Of a DNA stretch of 64,000 bases, positions 37,712-47,988 are shown one piece after another; the stretch's first letter is position 1; each line of letters starts with the position of its first letter. Made by a program: the position numbers and the translations under genes. The stretch comes from an uncultured Opitutaceae bacterium. Lineage in GTDB: Bacteria; Verrucomicrobiota; Verrucomicrobiia; Opitutales; Opitutaceae. Location: assembly GCA_951813085.1 (NCBI GenBank), contig OX638348.1:2179627-2243626 (forward strand), in the 5' to 3' direction. The notes under the pieces are model-generated. The model was given only the letters and a program-made list of their open reading frames with translations, had not been told where the DNA came from and did no database searches.

Positions 37712-39118
37712 CTACTCCTCGATCGAGGCCGGTTTTCCGTCACCCATTGCCCGACGCAGATTCGCGACGGCGATCAGGTGGCGATAGTTGGCTTCGAGTC
37801 GATTGGTCCGTGATTCGGTTAGAGAAACCCTCGCCTCAAGTACGTCGAGCTGATTAATGGCTCCCGCCTCATACCGGCTATCCGCCAATCGCAAAGCCTC
37901 CTCAGCTTGCTCAACCGCTTTCCCTGCAGCAAGTACCAGTTCTTCCGCCTCTTGATATTCCGACATTGCCTGGCGCACCTCTACCTCGATCGCCAGTCGC
38001 AACGATTCACGCTCAATCCGCGACTGCTCTAACTGTGAGCGCGCTTGCCGGACACGACCCTTTCGAGCAGCGCCGTCGAAAATGTCCCAGCTCGCCACCA
38101 CGCCTACAGTCCACCCTTCTGGCCCATCATCGAAAGAGTCAGAAAAGTTGCTCTTGCGCTTCGCATAGCTCCCAATCAAGTCCACGCTTGGACGATAGTC
38201 TGATCGAGCGATTTCTAGACCCGCATCACGCGCTTCCTCGATCAAGCGCAACCGTTCAAGCTCGGATCGATTTTCGAGGGCAAGGTCCAAACTGCGGGCT
38301 AGATCAAAGGAAATCGGTCGATATTCGAGCTCGCCGAGGAATTCCGGAATCTTTTCCAGATTCGCCGAATCTCGCCGATAGTTGTCATATCCAATGCTTT
38401 GACGTAATTGATCTATGGCGACACGGAAAGCGCTGCGACGCCGAATCAAGGCAGGCTTCGCGTTGGCTAGCAGCACCTCCGCTCTCAATACTTCAAAATC
38501 GGATACCGAGCCTGCCTCAAGCCGATTGCGAGCATCTTCCAATGCTTCTTTGAGCAGCTCGATATTTTGTTCTTCCACCTCAATTTGGTCTCGAGCCAGC
38601 AAGGTTGAATAGAATCGAGTCGAGACCTCGAGAATCGCATCCATAATCGTCGCTTCCAAAAAGAGGCGCACCGATTCACGCGTTAGATCTTGAGCCTTCA
38701 GCGCCGCTTTGATGCCGCCGCCTTTGTACAAGGCTTGACGGAGATTAAGGCTAATTCCCCAGGTGTTATCGCTAGCGACGCCAAAGCCATCCACAACTTC
38801 GCTCAATCCTTCATCAAGCCGCTGATAGCCTGCATCTAGCGTCAGGCTAGGGCGGGTCTGCGCCTTCACTTCGACGATGATCCCCTCCTGCTCTTCAATT
38901 TGCTCGATTGCCTGTCGAATGGCGAAGTTGTTTTCCAGAGCGTAGCTGATCGCTGTTTGAAGATCGAAGGTATCGGGCACATCGGGTGTAACGTCGCCGT
39001 TGCCGTCCTGCCCAAGCAACCCAGCAGATACGAACAGGCTGCTCATAAACGCGAGGCCCCGTTTCACGATGCCTGAAGTGAAATTGTTTTTGCGTCCGAA
39101 GCGCATCATCCATTTCAC
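37712..39118 (-). CDS. Outer-membrane efflux protein, TolC/OEP family
   Basis: The 468-residue protein has a signal peptide in its first 35 residues, then duplicated long amphipathic helices and beta segments typical of TolC: DLQTAISYALENNFAIRQA, SVSDFEVLRAEVLLANAKPALI, FDLARSLDLALENRSELERL and a C-terminal SRYEAGAINQLDVLEARVSLTESRTN. It forms the outer-membrane channel of an efflux complex. The start is a GTG at 39118 overlapping the RND gene's TGA as GTGA, so the two are coupled. It is the last of three efflux genes on the minus strand. Confidence 0.92.
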   Translation of the reverse strand: MKWMMRFGRKNNFTSGIVKRGLAFMSSLFVSAGLLGQDGNGDVTPDVPDTFDLQTAISYALENNFAIRQAIEQIEEQEGIIVEVKAQTRPSLTLDAGYQRLDEGLSEVVDGFGVASDNTWGISLNLRQALYKGGGIKAALKAQDLTRESVRLFLEATIMDAILEVSTRFYSTLLARDQIEVEEQNIELLKEALEDARNRLEAGSVSDFEVLRAEVLLANAKPALIRRRSAFRVAIDQLRQSIGYDNYRRDSANLEKIPEFLGELEYRPISFDLARSLDLALENRSELERLRLIEEARDAGLEIARSDYRPSVDLIGSYAKRKSNFSDSFDDGPEGWTVGVVASWDIFDGAARKGRVRQARSQLEQSRIERESLRLAIEVEVRQAMSEYQEAEELVLAAGKAVEQAEEALRLADSRYEAGAINQLDVLEARVSLTESRTNRLEANYRHLIAVANLRRAMGDGKPASIEE

Positions 39119-42100
39119 GATGTCACCTCCGTATCAGGATTTTGGCGATCCTTTGCTAGTAGCATGTATAGCGATGGCACTATAAACAAAGTGAAGAGCG
39201 TTCCAATCGCCATGCCTCCGACCAGAACAAGACCAATGGAGTTCCTCGCTGCAGCGCCCGCTCCAGACACGAATACCAGCATCATGTGGCCGAACACTGT
39301 CGCTGCAGTCGTCATCAATATGGGCCGCAATCGCGTGGCCGCCGCCTCGCTAGTCGCCAGTAGCTTGCTGCGACCTCTTCGTTGCAATACGTTGGCGAAC
39401 TCTACGATCAAAATACTGTTTTTCGTCACCAATCCTAGCAGCGTAATCATGCCCACTTGAGAATAGATATTCCAAGAAGTCGTCCAACCCCAGCTCCAAT
39501 GAGGCATCCAGGGATCTCCCGGCGCCCGCATACCTGTGAATATAAGCGCACCGAACATGCCTAACGGTACCGATCCCAAAAGGATAATAAGCGGATCTCG
39601 AAATGAATTGAATTGGGCTGCCAGCACGAGAAACACAAGGAGCAGCGCCAGCAGAAGCATCGGTAGAAACCGGCTGCCTTCGTTGCGCAATTGACGCGAC
39701 TCGCCGGCATAGTCGATAACGTATCCCTTCGGCAGCACCTTCGCCGACTCCTCCTCCAGCGTCTTTAAGGCTGTATCCAATGGGGCCATTGCGATTCCAG
39801 AAATCTTGACTGAATTCAGTTGATTGAATCGATTTAAGCTCCGGGGCCTTACGCGGTCTTTGATCGTCGCGAAGCTCGACAAGGGCACCAGATTGCCCTC
39901 GGGTCCTCGAACATACATATCGACGAGGTCTTCCGGCGCCAGACGCCCAGAGCGCTTAACTTGCGGAATCACCTTATAGCTGCGACCGTCGATCGAAAAG
40001 CGATTCACGTAATTCCCGCCCAGTAGAACGCTCAGGTCATTGCCAACGTCAGACAAGTTCAGTCCAAGCGCCGCGACCTTGTCTCGGTCGAAAACGATCT
40101 TTGACTGAGGCTCGTCGATCTTTACGTCCAATTCCGGCGGAAACGCGAATAGCCCCGACGCTGCTGCATTGTTCGCCACTTGATTGGCCAGAGCGGCGAT
40201 CTGCTCGGTGTCCGCTGTGGACGATATTACATACTCAACAGGAAAATTACTGCCACCGGGAAGCGAAGGAGGCAGGACGGGGAATAGCTGAATTCCTGGC
40301 ACACCCGCCAGCTGAGGCATGGCGGCCTGGCGAATGTCGATTATGTGGCGATCCCGCTCATCCCACGGTTTGACGATCATCCCGCCGAATCCTCCCGTCG
40401 GAAAAGAGATCTGAAACGAATAGTCGTACTCCGAGGTCGCCTGGAATACATCTTGAACTTGCTTCGCGAAGTGAGCCGTTTGCTCGATCGTCGCATTCGA
40501 CGGCGTAGTCAGAATTCCGAATACAACCCCTTGGTCCTCTGTAGGCGCCAACTCAGTGGACATGGACGAGAGGACATAGAGCGGTAGGATCAAAACCGTA
40601 AGGAATCCCCACAGCACGTAAATCGCAGGACGCGCTTTCAATGTACCAACCACGACTTTTCGATAGCGCTCCCTGAGCCGATCGAATATCCGATTGACCA
40701 GACCGGGCAAACCCTTGTCCCCACTACTTGGCTTCAGAATCTTCGAAGACATCATGGGCGACAAGGTCAGCGCCACTACGCTCGACACTATGACCGCTCC
40801 CGCCAAAGTGATGGTGAATTCTCTAAACAAAGAACCGGTTAGTCCCCCTTGGAACGCGATCGGAGCATATACAGCAGCCAATGTAATCGTCGTCGCAATA
40901 ATAGGTCCCACGAGTTCACGGGCCCCGTGCAAGGCAGCATCAAATGGCGAATACCCGTCGCGTAAATGACGTTCTACATTTTCAACCACCACAATCGCAT
41001 CATCCACTACGAGCCCCACTGCGAGTACAATAGCAAGCAATGTCAGGAGGTTGATGCTAAACCCGAAGATCTGCATCAAGAAGATCGATCCGATCAGGGA
41101 AACGGGAATCGCCACCACGGGCACTAAGACGGAACGGATAGAACCGAGGAAAAGGAATATCACTACCACCACGATGAGCAAGGTTTCGGAAAGCGTCACG
41201 ATCACCTCGTTCAGAGCTGTATCGATGTATTCAGTCGCATCATACGCTACCCCTCCCTCGAAACCGACTGGAAATCTCTCCTGCATGGCATCGACTTCCT
41301 CTTTTACGCGACTCATAACATCGAGTGAATTAGCTGACGGCATCGTCCATACGCCCATAAAAACCGCCTGCTCCCCTCCAAAGCGCACATCCGCATCATA
41401 GCTCTCCGCGCCCAGCACGACATCGGCGACGTCGCTCAGACGCGTTATGCGATCCGCATCTTCGCGAACGACCAGTCGCTTAAATTCTTCCAAAGACGTC
41501 AGGTTCGTATTTGAGCTCAAATTTATGCTCTCATAGCTTCCTTTCGTACGTCCTACAGCAGAGAGGGCGTTGTTCGCTGCCAACGCCGCTCGAATCTCCG
41601 TCGCGCTGATATTTAGGGCAGCCAAGCGTTCCGGTTTCAGCCAAACGCGAATAGCGAATGTTCGGGCACCCAAAATATCCGCGCGCTGCACCCCCTTCAC
41701 CGCGGTAAGCGCCGGCTGCACCACGCGAGTCAAATAGTCAGTAACTTCATTTCGAGCCAGGTTGCTAGACTTGAAGCTCAAATACATTGAGGCAAATTCC
41801 GTATCCGCCGTTTCGATATTGATTATTGGCACTTCAGCCTCCGGGGGCAGGTCGCCCCTAACCTGGTCCACTTTGGACGATATCTCTGCGAGCGCCTTCG
41901 TAGCGTCCGTATTCAATTTCAGCCGAATTCTGATTGTCGAAACGCTTTGGATACTGCTCGATTCCATGTAGTCGATTCCATCCGCGGCGGCGATCGCTCG
42001 CTCGAGCGGCGTGGTCACGAATCCTTTGACGAGCTCCGCATCCGCTCCGATATAGGGCGTGGTTACCGTTACGAGCGCATTTTCGCTTTCAGGATACTGG

Positions 42101-42240
42101 CGAACCGTGAAACCTCCCGAACCCGTAGTAGCGTTGAAAATTGCCTGCCCACCAGCGATGATAATCACCAGGTTCACGACGATCGCCAGTACTGGCCTCC
42201 GGACAAAGAGGTCCGTAATTGCTTTCTTAGTTTCGCTCAT
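39115..42240 (-). CDS. RND multidrug efflux transporter, HAE1 (AcrB/MexB) type
   Basis: At 1,041 residues it has the standard RND length. It starts with a short cytoplasmic segment and a first helix (RPVLAIVVNLVIIIAG). TM4 has VLAVGLVVDDAIVVVENVERHL, with the paired proton-relay Asp residues. SLYMLLAKDR-like C-terminal helices and two large periplasmic loops complete the fold. It is an inner-membrane proton-driven pump that exports drugs, dyes or other amphiphiles through the TolC-like channel encoded next. The order adaptor-pump-channel is typical. The gene overlaps the channel gene by 4 bp and starts 23 bp after the adaptor. Confidence 0.95.
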   Translation of the reverse strand: MSETKKAITDLFVRRPVLAIVVNLVIIIAGGQAIFNATTGSGGFTVRQYPESENALVTVTTPYIGADAELVKGFVTTPLERAIAAADGIDYMESSSIQSVSTIRIRLKLNTDATKALAEISSKVDQVRGDLPPEAEVPIINIETADTEFASMYLSFKSSNLARNEVTDYLTRVVQPALTAVKGVQRADILGARTFAIRVWLKPERLAALNISATEIRAALAANNALSAVGRTKGSYESINLSSNTNLTSLEEFKRLVVREDADRITRLSDVADVVLGAESYDADVRFGGEQAVFMGVWTMPSANSLDVMSRVKEEVDAMQERFPVGFEGGVAYDATEYIDTALNEVIVTLSETLLIVVVVIFLFLGSIRSVLVPVVAIPVSLIGSIFLMQIFGFSINLLTLLAIVLAVGLVVDDAIVVVENVERHLRDGYSPFDAALHGARELVGPIIATTITLAAVYAPIAFQGGLTGSLFREFTITLAGAVIVSSVVALTLSPMMSSKILKPSSGDKGLPGLVNRIFDRLRERYRKVVVGTLKARPAIYVLWGFLTVLILPLYVLSSMSTELAPTEDQGVVFGILTTPSNATIEQTAHFAKQVQDVFQATSEYDYSFQISFPTGGFGGMIVKPWDERDRHIIDIRQAAMPQLAGVPGIQLFPVLPPSLPGGSNFPVEYVISSTADTEQIAALANQVANNAAASGLFAFPPELDVKIDEPQSKIVFDRDKVAALGLNLSDVGNDLSVLLGGNYVNRFSIDGRSYKVIPQVKRSGRLAPEDLVDMYVRGPEGNLVPLSSFATIKDRVRPRSLNRFNQLNSVKISGIAMAPLDTALKTLEEESAKVLPKGYVIDYAGESRQLRNEGSRFLPMLLLALLLVFLVLAAQFNSFRDPLIILLGSVPLGMFGALIFTGMRAPGDPWMPHWSWGWTTSWNIYSQVGMITLLGLVTKNSILIVEFANVLQRRGRSKLLATSEAAATRLRPILMTTAATVFGHMMLVFVSGAGAAARNSIGLVLVGGMAIGTLFTLFIVPSLYMLLAKDRQNPDTEVTS

Positions 42241-42263
42241 GACTCTTGCTTCCAGAACGGCGC

Positions 42264-43364
42264 CTAGGAATCAGCAGGTTCCGGATTGAGCGAAACAGGC
42301 AAGCTCTTCGAGTTATCCTCAACGACTGTCCGGCCATTGAACAATTTAAAGGCTCCCGTGGTGACGACGACCTCTCCCGCTGCTAGACCCGACTCAATGG
42401 AAACGTAGTCACCCTTCGTCCGCCCTATCGAAACGAATCGCTGCTCCACGCTCTTGCCCTCTTCCGCTTCTTTAACGACAAAAATCGTATCCCCGTAGGC
42501 TTGATAGTATACCGACGTACCGGGGATTGCGACTACTGTGGACGACTCAGGTTGAACGACGCTTACGTTGGCGAACATGCCAGGACGCAGGGCGCCGTCT
42601 GGATTCGGCAGCTTGCCCCGAATACGAAACATACGATTTGTCAGGTCCAGATCGGGGTCGATCGCTTCCACTACCCCGGCGAAGGCTCGGTCTGGATAGG
42701 TATCGAAATTCACTCGGAGCTCAAAGCCGTCCGCCACTTTGCTTAACAGTTGCTGGGGCAAGGAAAAATCGACGTAGATGGGATCAATCGCTTGCAACGA
42801 TACAACTGGAGATCCCGGATTCAGGTATTCGCCCACATCCACTTCTCGAATTCCCAGACGTCCATCGAAGGGCGCTCTAATGATCTTCTTCTCCAATGTC
42901 GCCCGAATCTGCGACAGCGCCGCCTGGGCCTCCTTCGCTCTCGCTTCGGAGGTGTCCAGCTCGGATTGGGCGATCGATCGACTGGCTCGCAATTCCTGGG
43001 AACGCTTCAAATTCACCTCAGCCAATTCCGCCGTGGCGCGCGCGGACTCGAGCTGAGCATGTTCGATCGAGGTATCCAGCTCGAAGAGCAAGTCCCCCTG
43101 CTTCACGCTCTGGCCGGATACGAAATGGATCTTGGAAATCGTGCCCGGAACCTCAGCAGATACCGTTACTCCTTGAGAGGCCCGCATTGTTCCAACCGCG
43201 TTAACCACGTTTCCCCATACCATCTCCTCGGCTACTCCCGTAGTTACCGATTCAGGGTCCAATACAAATTCTGGCTGAGACGCAAATTGCGGTCTCTTAA
43301 TTATTACGATTCCCACCAGAATCGCGATGATTACCCCGAAGACGACTAAGAATGTTTTCCACAT
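42264..43364 (-). CDS. RND efflux periplasmic adaptor (membrane fusion protein)
   Basis: The 366-residue protein has an N-terminal hydrophobic anchor (FLVVFGVIIAILVGIVIIK), then a lipoyl-like half (GTISKIHFVSGQSVKQGDLLFELD), an alpha-hairpin (AELAEVNLKRSQELRASRSIAQSELD) and a beta-barrel region (PFDGRLGIREVDVGEYLNPGSPVVSLQ). It links the inner-membrane pump to the outer-membrane channel. It is the first gene of the operon; no TetR- or MarR-type repressor lies next to it. It begins at an ATG at 43364. Confidence 0.93.
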   Translation of the reverse strand: MWKTFLVVFGVIIAILVGIVIIKRPQFASQPEFVLDPESVTTGVAEEMVWGNVVNAVGTMRASQGVTVSAEVPGTISKIHFVSGQSVKQGDLLFELDTSIEHAQLESARATAELAEVNLKRSQELRASRSIAQSELDTSEARAKEAQAALSQIRATLEKKIIRAPFDGRLGIREVDVGEYLNPGSPVVSLQAIDPIYVDFSLPQQLLSKVADGFELRVNFDTYPDRAFAGVVEAIDPDLDLTNRMFRIRGKLPNPDGALRPGMFANVSVVQPESSTVVAIPGTSVYYQAYGDTIFVVKEAEEGKSVEQRFVSIGRTKGDYVSIESGLAAGEVVVTTGAFKLFNGRTVVEDNSKSLPVSLNPEPADS

Positions 43365-43682
43365 AGCGCTGCAATGAATAAAATCTACGTTCGTGACGCC
43401 CTCTCAACACTAGAGATCAGCATACCCAAACAGTTTGCACGATGAACCGACAAGCTCCATCGGCAATAAACCACTTGCTCACCCATATGAATGTTCACGC
43501 AGTCTGAGCCAAGTGAAAAAGCGAGTACGTCAGTACAAACTGCATCAATAGCAATTCGGGTAGGACAATCGCAGGGGCGCCCTAGGAAAAATGATTTCTT
43601 CGACGCGAATTCCGATATGTTTGCGAGAGAAAGCAATTAAACCCGGCCCTGCTTCGTTTGATCTGAACACGCAAATGACATT
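43365..43682. other. Intergenic region with no supported gene
   Basis: This 318-bp gap separates the divergent adaptor and DM13 genes and should hold both promoters. An 83-codon minus-strand frame (43385-43636) has an unusual Cys/Trp-rich composition and no family resemblance, so it is treated as noise. No clear promoter or operator was found. Confidence 0.5.
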
Positions 43683-44091
43683 ATGAATACTCACCTGAAA
43701 ACCATTGGCAGCCTTATCGCTGCTCTGTTCCTAATCGGCGCAACTAGTTTCGCGATGGAAACAATCGCTGAGGGAACATTCATCGAAAAGCAGAAATCGA
43801 TCAAAGGGAATTGGTCAATCGTCACCGAAGGCGATCAGCGCTACATTCGATTGGGGGGATGACTTTAAAGCCAAGAATGGACCCGACCTGAAGCTGTTCC
43901 TTTCACCCATGGAAATCACAAGCGTAAACGGGAAGACCGCAACAAAAGGAAGCGTCCTGGTCGCCAAGCTCAAGAGCGTCAAAGGCGGTCAGCGGTATCC
44001 AATAGCCGACGACATTGATCTCGCCGAATTCAAGAGCCTCCTCGTCCATTGCGAGAAATACGCAGTGCTCTGGGGTGGCGGAAAATTGTAG
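43683..44091 (+). pseudogene. DM13-domain secreted protein, frameshifted at a G6 run
   Basis: From ATG 43683 a signal peptide (LKTIGSLIAALFLIGATSFA) is followed by GTFIEKQKSIKGNWSIV and then a stop at 43860. After a run of six G (43853-43858) the other frame continues DDFKAKNGPDLKLFLSP, then LKSVKGGQRYPIADDIDLAEFKSLLVHCEKYAVLWG to 44091. Dropping one G restores one reading frame of about 135 residues, with the DM13 pattern (GPDLKLFLSP and a late conserved Cys). DM13 domains may take part in redox or electron transfer. A homopolymer indel suggests a possible sequencing error. Confidence 0.8.
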
Positions 44092-44106
44092 AATCGGAGA
44101 TTCGAG

Positions 44107-44559
44107 TCATACGCCGAATCTGCGCTCTAGGTAGCGTTGACGAAAATCGAAAATCGTCTTGAGACGGCGATTGACGAATAGCGAATGAACCGCACTTCCA
44201 ATCCCTCTGAACGGAAGCTCGTAGTCAACTAAGTCTACCATCTCGACCCCGTTTTCTCTGGGATTGAAAATGTGCAGGTGGCGCCATGTTTTATAAGGCC
44301 CCACTCGCTGCTCATCCACGAAATGGTCGCGCTCAATGCAAAGGGTGATCTCGGTCAGCCAGCGACTTCTGACGCCAGGAAGAATACGTATTCTATATTC
44401 GATCTCCTGTCCCTGGCGCATGGGTTCGTCTCCTCCTCGAACAATCTCGAAGTCGAGAAATGCAGGGGTCATTGCGTTCAGGTTCTGCGGATCGCAAAAA
44501 AAATCCCAGACATTCTCCATCGGGCGCGGGATCCGTTGATGACGTTCCAGCCTGTACAT
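44107..44559 (-). CDS. SRPBCC-fold ligand-binding protein
   Basis: The 150-residue product begins with the helix-grip pattern RHQRIPRPMENVWDFFCDPQNLNAMTPAF and contains GQEIEYRIRILPGVRSRWLTEI, then WRHLHIFNPRENGVEMVDLVDYELPF and a C-terminal helix. This is typical of START-like SRPBCC proteins related to cell-division inhibitor SulA-like or polyketide-cyclase-like families, which bind hydrophobic ligands. No catalytic residues are evident. It stands between the broken DM13 gene (convergent) and the sulfatase cluster, with no obvious partner. Confidence 0.8.
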   Translation of the reverse strand: MYRLERHQRIPRPMENVWDFFCDPQNLNAMTPAFLDFEIVRGGDEPMRQGQEIEYRIRILPGVRSRWLTEITLCIERDHFVDEQRVGPYKTWRHLHIFNPRENGVEMVDLVDYELPFRGIGSAVHSLFVNRRLKTIFDFRQRYLERRFGV

Positions 44560-44701
44560 TCTGCCTGCTTAATCGAACTACCGACCAGAACTAATCCTAA
44601 AATGCTCCTATGGGAAATCCGATCCGTTCAAAAACGGTTCAGCCCATTTCCCAAACCGGGGAAGACGCTATGCGTCAAGCGAGCTCCTAGCCCTTCAAGT
44701 C

Positions 44702-46352
44702 CTAATTTCTCCGATACACAATGAATTCCTCAGCGTACTCCCAGGGGATCACTTCTGAACGGTGCGCCCAATTCTGGTAAGCTGCGTCCAATCGGCTCAC
44801 GACTTCCGGAAAGTCCTCGGCCAAATCATTCCCCTCGCTTCGATCGGATTCCATATCGAACAATTCCCAAGGCTTGTTGAAGTAGGAGACGAGCTTCCAC
44901 TTTCCATCCCGAGCGATCCGGTTGCCTTCATGCTCGATAAAGAAGGGTGACTGATGGATCAGGCTCGTATCGCCCTTGAACGCATTGACCAAGCTGATAC
45001 CTTGGGCCTCAGGTACGGGCTTTGCCCCCGCTCATCTTCGGGCGATTCGCCTCGCCCAGCTCCAACAGCGTTTCCACCAAATCCGGCAAGTAGCTGGGGT
45101 GTTCCAGAATCGATCCGTTCATGGATTCATCGATCCCGTCAGGCCAATGGACGATCAAAGGCGACTGTACGCCTCCCTGATGGGTAAAGTGCTTGAACTC
45201 TCGGAATGGTGTATTCGACAGTGACGCCCACCCTCGTCCGTACTTGCGGCCGCCTTTTCCATATTGGCCTAGGTCCTCGTATTCGAAGCGACCAAACGCC
45301 CCCGATTCCGCCTCGCCCCCATTGTCCGTCAGAAAGAGGAAAAGCGTATTGTCCAATTCCCCGTCTTCTTTCAGCGAATCGACGAGCTTCCCCAGGTTCT
45401 GGTCGACGCGATCGACCATAGCCGCATAGGTCGCCATTATCGCGTCCATCTCAATTTTCTTCTGATCGGTCAGGCTGCTCCACTCCGGCACAACGCTTGG
45501 GCGAGGGGCCAGCGTAGTCGACTCCGGGACTATGCCCATTTTCTTTTGGACCTCGAGCCGCTTCGCCCGAAGCGCATCCCAACCTTCCATGAACTTGCCT
45601 TTGTAGCGTTCATAGTCTTCGGGCATGCACTGCAAGGGAAAGTGAGGAGCGTTGTAAGCGAGATAGAGAAAGAATGGAGCGCTGTCCTGGCGATTGTCAT
45701 GCTCTGACAAATACGCAATCGCTTCATCCGTAATCGCATCGGTAATATAATACCGATCGCCTTCCGCCTGAATCGGCTTATTTCCTCGATGAAGATTGGC
45801 GGGCTTGAAAAAATCCGACGTTCCGGCGAGATGTCCATAGAAGCGATCGAATCCGCGCTGAAGGGGCCAGGTGTCCTGCTGCTCACTGGCCAAGTGCCAT
45901 TTACCCGTCATGTAGGTCCCGTAACCCGATTCCTTCAGCATTTCGGGAAGCGTCGGGATCCAGGTTTTCAACCAGCCTTGATAGGAAGTCGGGATTTGGA
46001 ATCGATCTTTTTCAACGAGAACGTACGCAGACGTCGGTTCACCTGGTTTCGGGTCTTTCGTAGGATTGTTGGGAAGAACCATATGCCCCACCCCCACTTG
46101 ATGCGGGTGCAGTCCGGTCATAAGCGTAGCGCGAGTCGGGCAGCATCGAGCGCTATTGTAGAACTGGTTGAAGCGCAGGCCATCTTCCGCGAGCCGGTCG
46201 AGCGTAGGCGTCTCCACCATGCCGCCATAGCAGCCGATATTCGACCAGCCCATGTCGTCCACGAGAACCAGGACAATATTAGGCCGCGAATCAGCGGCGT
46301 TCAACCAAGGGCCCATCAACAAGGCAAAGAGGAAAAAGGGTATCGCTTTCAT
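44702..46352 (-). pseudogene. Arylsulfatase, frameshifted near its C-terminus
   Basis: The main frame (46352 to 45009) has a signal peptide, then RPNIVLVLVDDMGWSNIGCYGG and the FGly site C70-C-P-T-R with ATLMTG. TGKWHLAS and FLTDNGGEAE complete the sulfatase core. It stops at GGKART, but the adjacent frame resumes with VPEAQGISLVNAFKGDTSL and ends ...EEFIVYRRN at 44702, giving the usual C-terminal subdomain. A one-base insertion near 45017-45020 explains the break. The joined protein would be about 545 residues. Either a pseudogene or an assembly error. Confidence 0.85.
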
Positions 46353-46474
46353 AGAAAATAATCAGGAGAAACAAAAACACCGTTTTCTAGGAACGAGCCA
46401 ACCGCTTGGCGAGCAGGTTTTCAATATCGACCCCATGACCTCTCCAAGGAATGGGTGTCCCAACATCCTTGCCC

Positions 46475-47833
46475 TTAATTCCTCAAGTCCGGAATCGGTT
46501 CTGTCACGAGATACGGATCTCTATGCGGAAGCAAGGTATCGCCCTGCGCGTCAGCCCATTCAGCCAATTCCGCCTGCAGCTCCCGCATTACGTCAATGTA
46601 TTCGGGATTGCGGGCAAGATTGTCATATTCCATGGGATCCGCATCCAAGTCGAACAGCTCGAACTCGTCCCGCGTATAGTAGCTTCGAATCAAGGCCGCC
46701 GCCATCGGATCCGATTTCGCCGCATCGTCCCAAGAATCCCAATACGCTCCCGCCCACTCTTTACGGAGGCGATCCGAGTGATTGGTAAAATAGGCATCCG
46801 GCCTTAAATTGTGGATATACTTGTACTTGCCTACTCGGACGCTCCGGATCGGGAAAATGTTCATGACCCCGTCTCCCGTATGCGTCGTAAAAATCTTGCT
46901 CCGGTGACGATCGGACTTTCCTTCCAGAACCGGCAAAAACGATACTCCATCAATGTCATCAGGCGCCTCAGTCCCCGCAACGTCTAGCAAAGTCGGCACA
47001 AGATCGACCCAGCTAACGATGGCATCCGTTCTTTGCCCCTCTGCAATGCGACCTGTCCAAGATACGATCAACGGGATCCGCGTACCCGTTTCGTAAAGAT
47101 TCCATTTTCCTCGCGGCCATTGCCCTCCATGATCACTGGTGAACATAAAGAGAAAATCGCCCCCAAAACGCTGTTGAGCGATCTCATAAACCAGGCCCAT
47201 CTCCGCGTCCATACCAGTAATGTCCGTCAAGTAGCGCGCCCAATGCTCGCGCGTCTCCAACGTATCCACCAAGTAGTCGGGAAGCGAGATCTCCAACGGA
47301 TCGTAGGTCGACTCTTTCGACCAGACGACATGGGGCCGTCGATCGCCAACGAGCAAGCATACGGGGCCTTCTGGCTTCGCTTCCTCGAACCAGGCATCGA
47401 CGTTCTCCGACATGCCCGTAGGACGCGGCGCATTGAAATCCAAGCCCGGAAAATCTCTTCGTCCATGAGCCACCTTGCCGAACGAGGCGACCGTGTAACC
47501 CTTCGCCTTGAGCAAAGGGAACAGAAACTCCGTCCCCTCCTTGACCTGGCTATGATTGGCGTGGGCGCCATGCCGAGCGGGCATCAATCCAGTCAGCAAG
47601 GAAAAGCGATTCGGACAGCAAGAGGGCGAGGCCACATAGGCATCGTCGAACACCATCCCCTTCTCCGCCAGCATGTCCATTGCCGGCGTTCTGACCTCGG
47701 TAGAGCCATAGACCGAGCTCTCAGCGCGGCCCATATCGTCTGAAAGGAATACGACGAGATTAGGGAGCGAATCGTCCCCGATCGACGGCAGGCTCAAAAT
47801 CAGGACTACAAGGGGTATCAAGGCAGCTTTCAT
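46475..47833 (-). CDS. Secreted sulfatase (N-sulfatase/iduronate-sulfatase-like)
   Basis: The 452-residue protein has a signal peptide (MKAALIPLVVLILSLPSIG), metal-binding LPNLVVFLSDDMGRAESS, and an FGly site C72-C-P-N-R followed by FSLLTGLMPARHG. TSDHGGQWPRGKWNLYETGTRIPLIV is the usual second metal and substrate motif. The pattern fits heparan- or iduronate-type sulfatases better than ordinary arylsulfatases, but substrate is unknown. It would be matured by a formylglycine-generating enzyme, not encoded here. It is in tandem with the sulfatase at 44702-46352 with a 122-bp gap. Confidence 0.9.
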   Translation of the reverse strand: MKAALIPLVVLILSLPSIGDDSLPNLVVFLSDDMGRAESSVYGSTEVRTPAMDMLAEKGMVFDDAYVASPSCCPNRFSLLTGLMPARHGAHANHSQVKEGTEFLFPLLKAKGYTVASFGKVAHGRRDFPGLDFNAPRPTGMSENVDAWFEEAKPEGPVCLLVGDRRPHVVWSKESTYDPLEISLPDYLVDTLETREHWARYLTDITGMDAEMGLVYEIAQQRFGGDFLFMFTSDHGGQWPRGKWNLYETGTRIPLIVSWTGRIAEGQRTDAIVSWVDLVPTLLDVAGTEAPDDIDGVSFLPVLEGKSDRHRSKIFTTHTGDGVMNIFPIRSVRVGKYKYIHNLRPDAYFTNHSDRLRKEWAGAYWDSWDDAAKSDPMAAALIRSYYTRDEFELFDLDADPMEYDNLARNPEYIDVMRELQAELAEWADAQGDTLLPHRDPYLVTEPIPDLRN

Positions 47834-47988
47834 ACGTTCGGAACCTTAGGCGCTCAATCCGCTATCTGTCCACCGAGTAATTTGCGAACGCCTTATTCAT
47901 AGACACCTTGCGAAAGACGATTGCATTCCCGCTAAATTGGAGGAATACTGCTGCTCGATCTAACTCACCCCTGCTCAAAAACCCCCGT

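Noticed and set aside
43385..43636. 83-codon minus-strand frame before the efflux operon
   Set aside because: Odd Cys-rich composition, no homologous features, and it occupies the expected promoter region.
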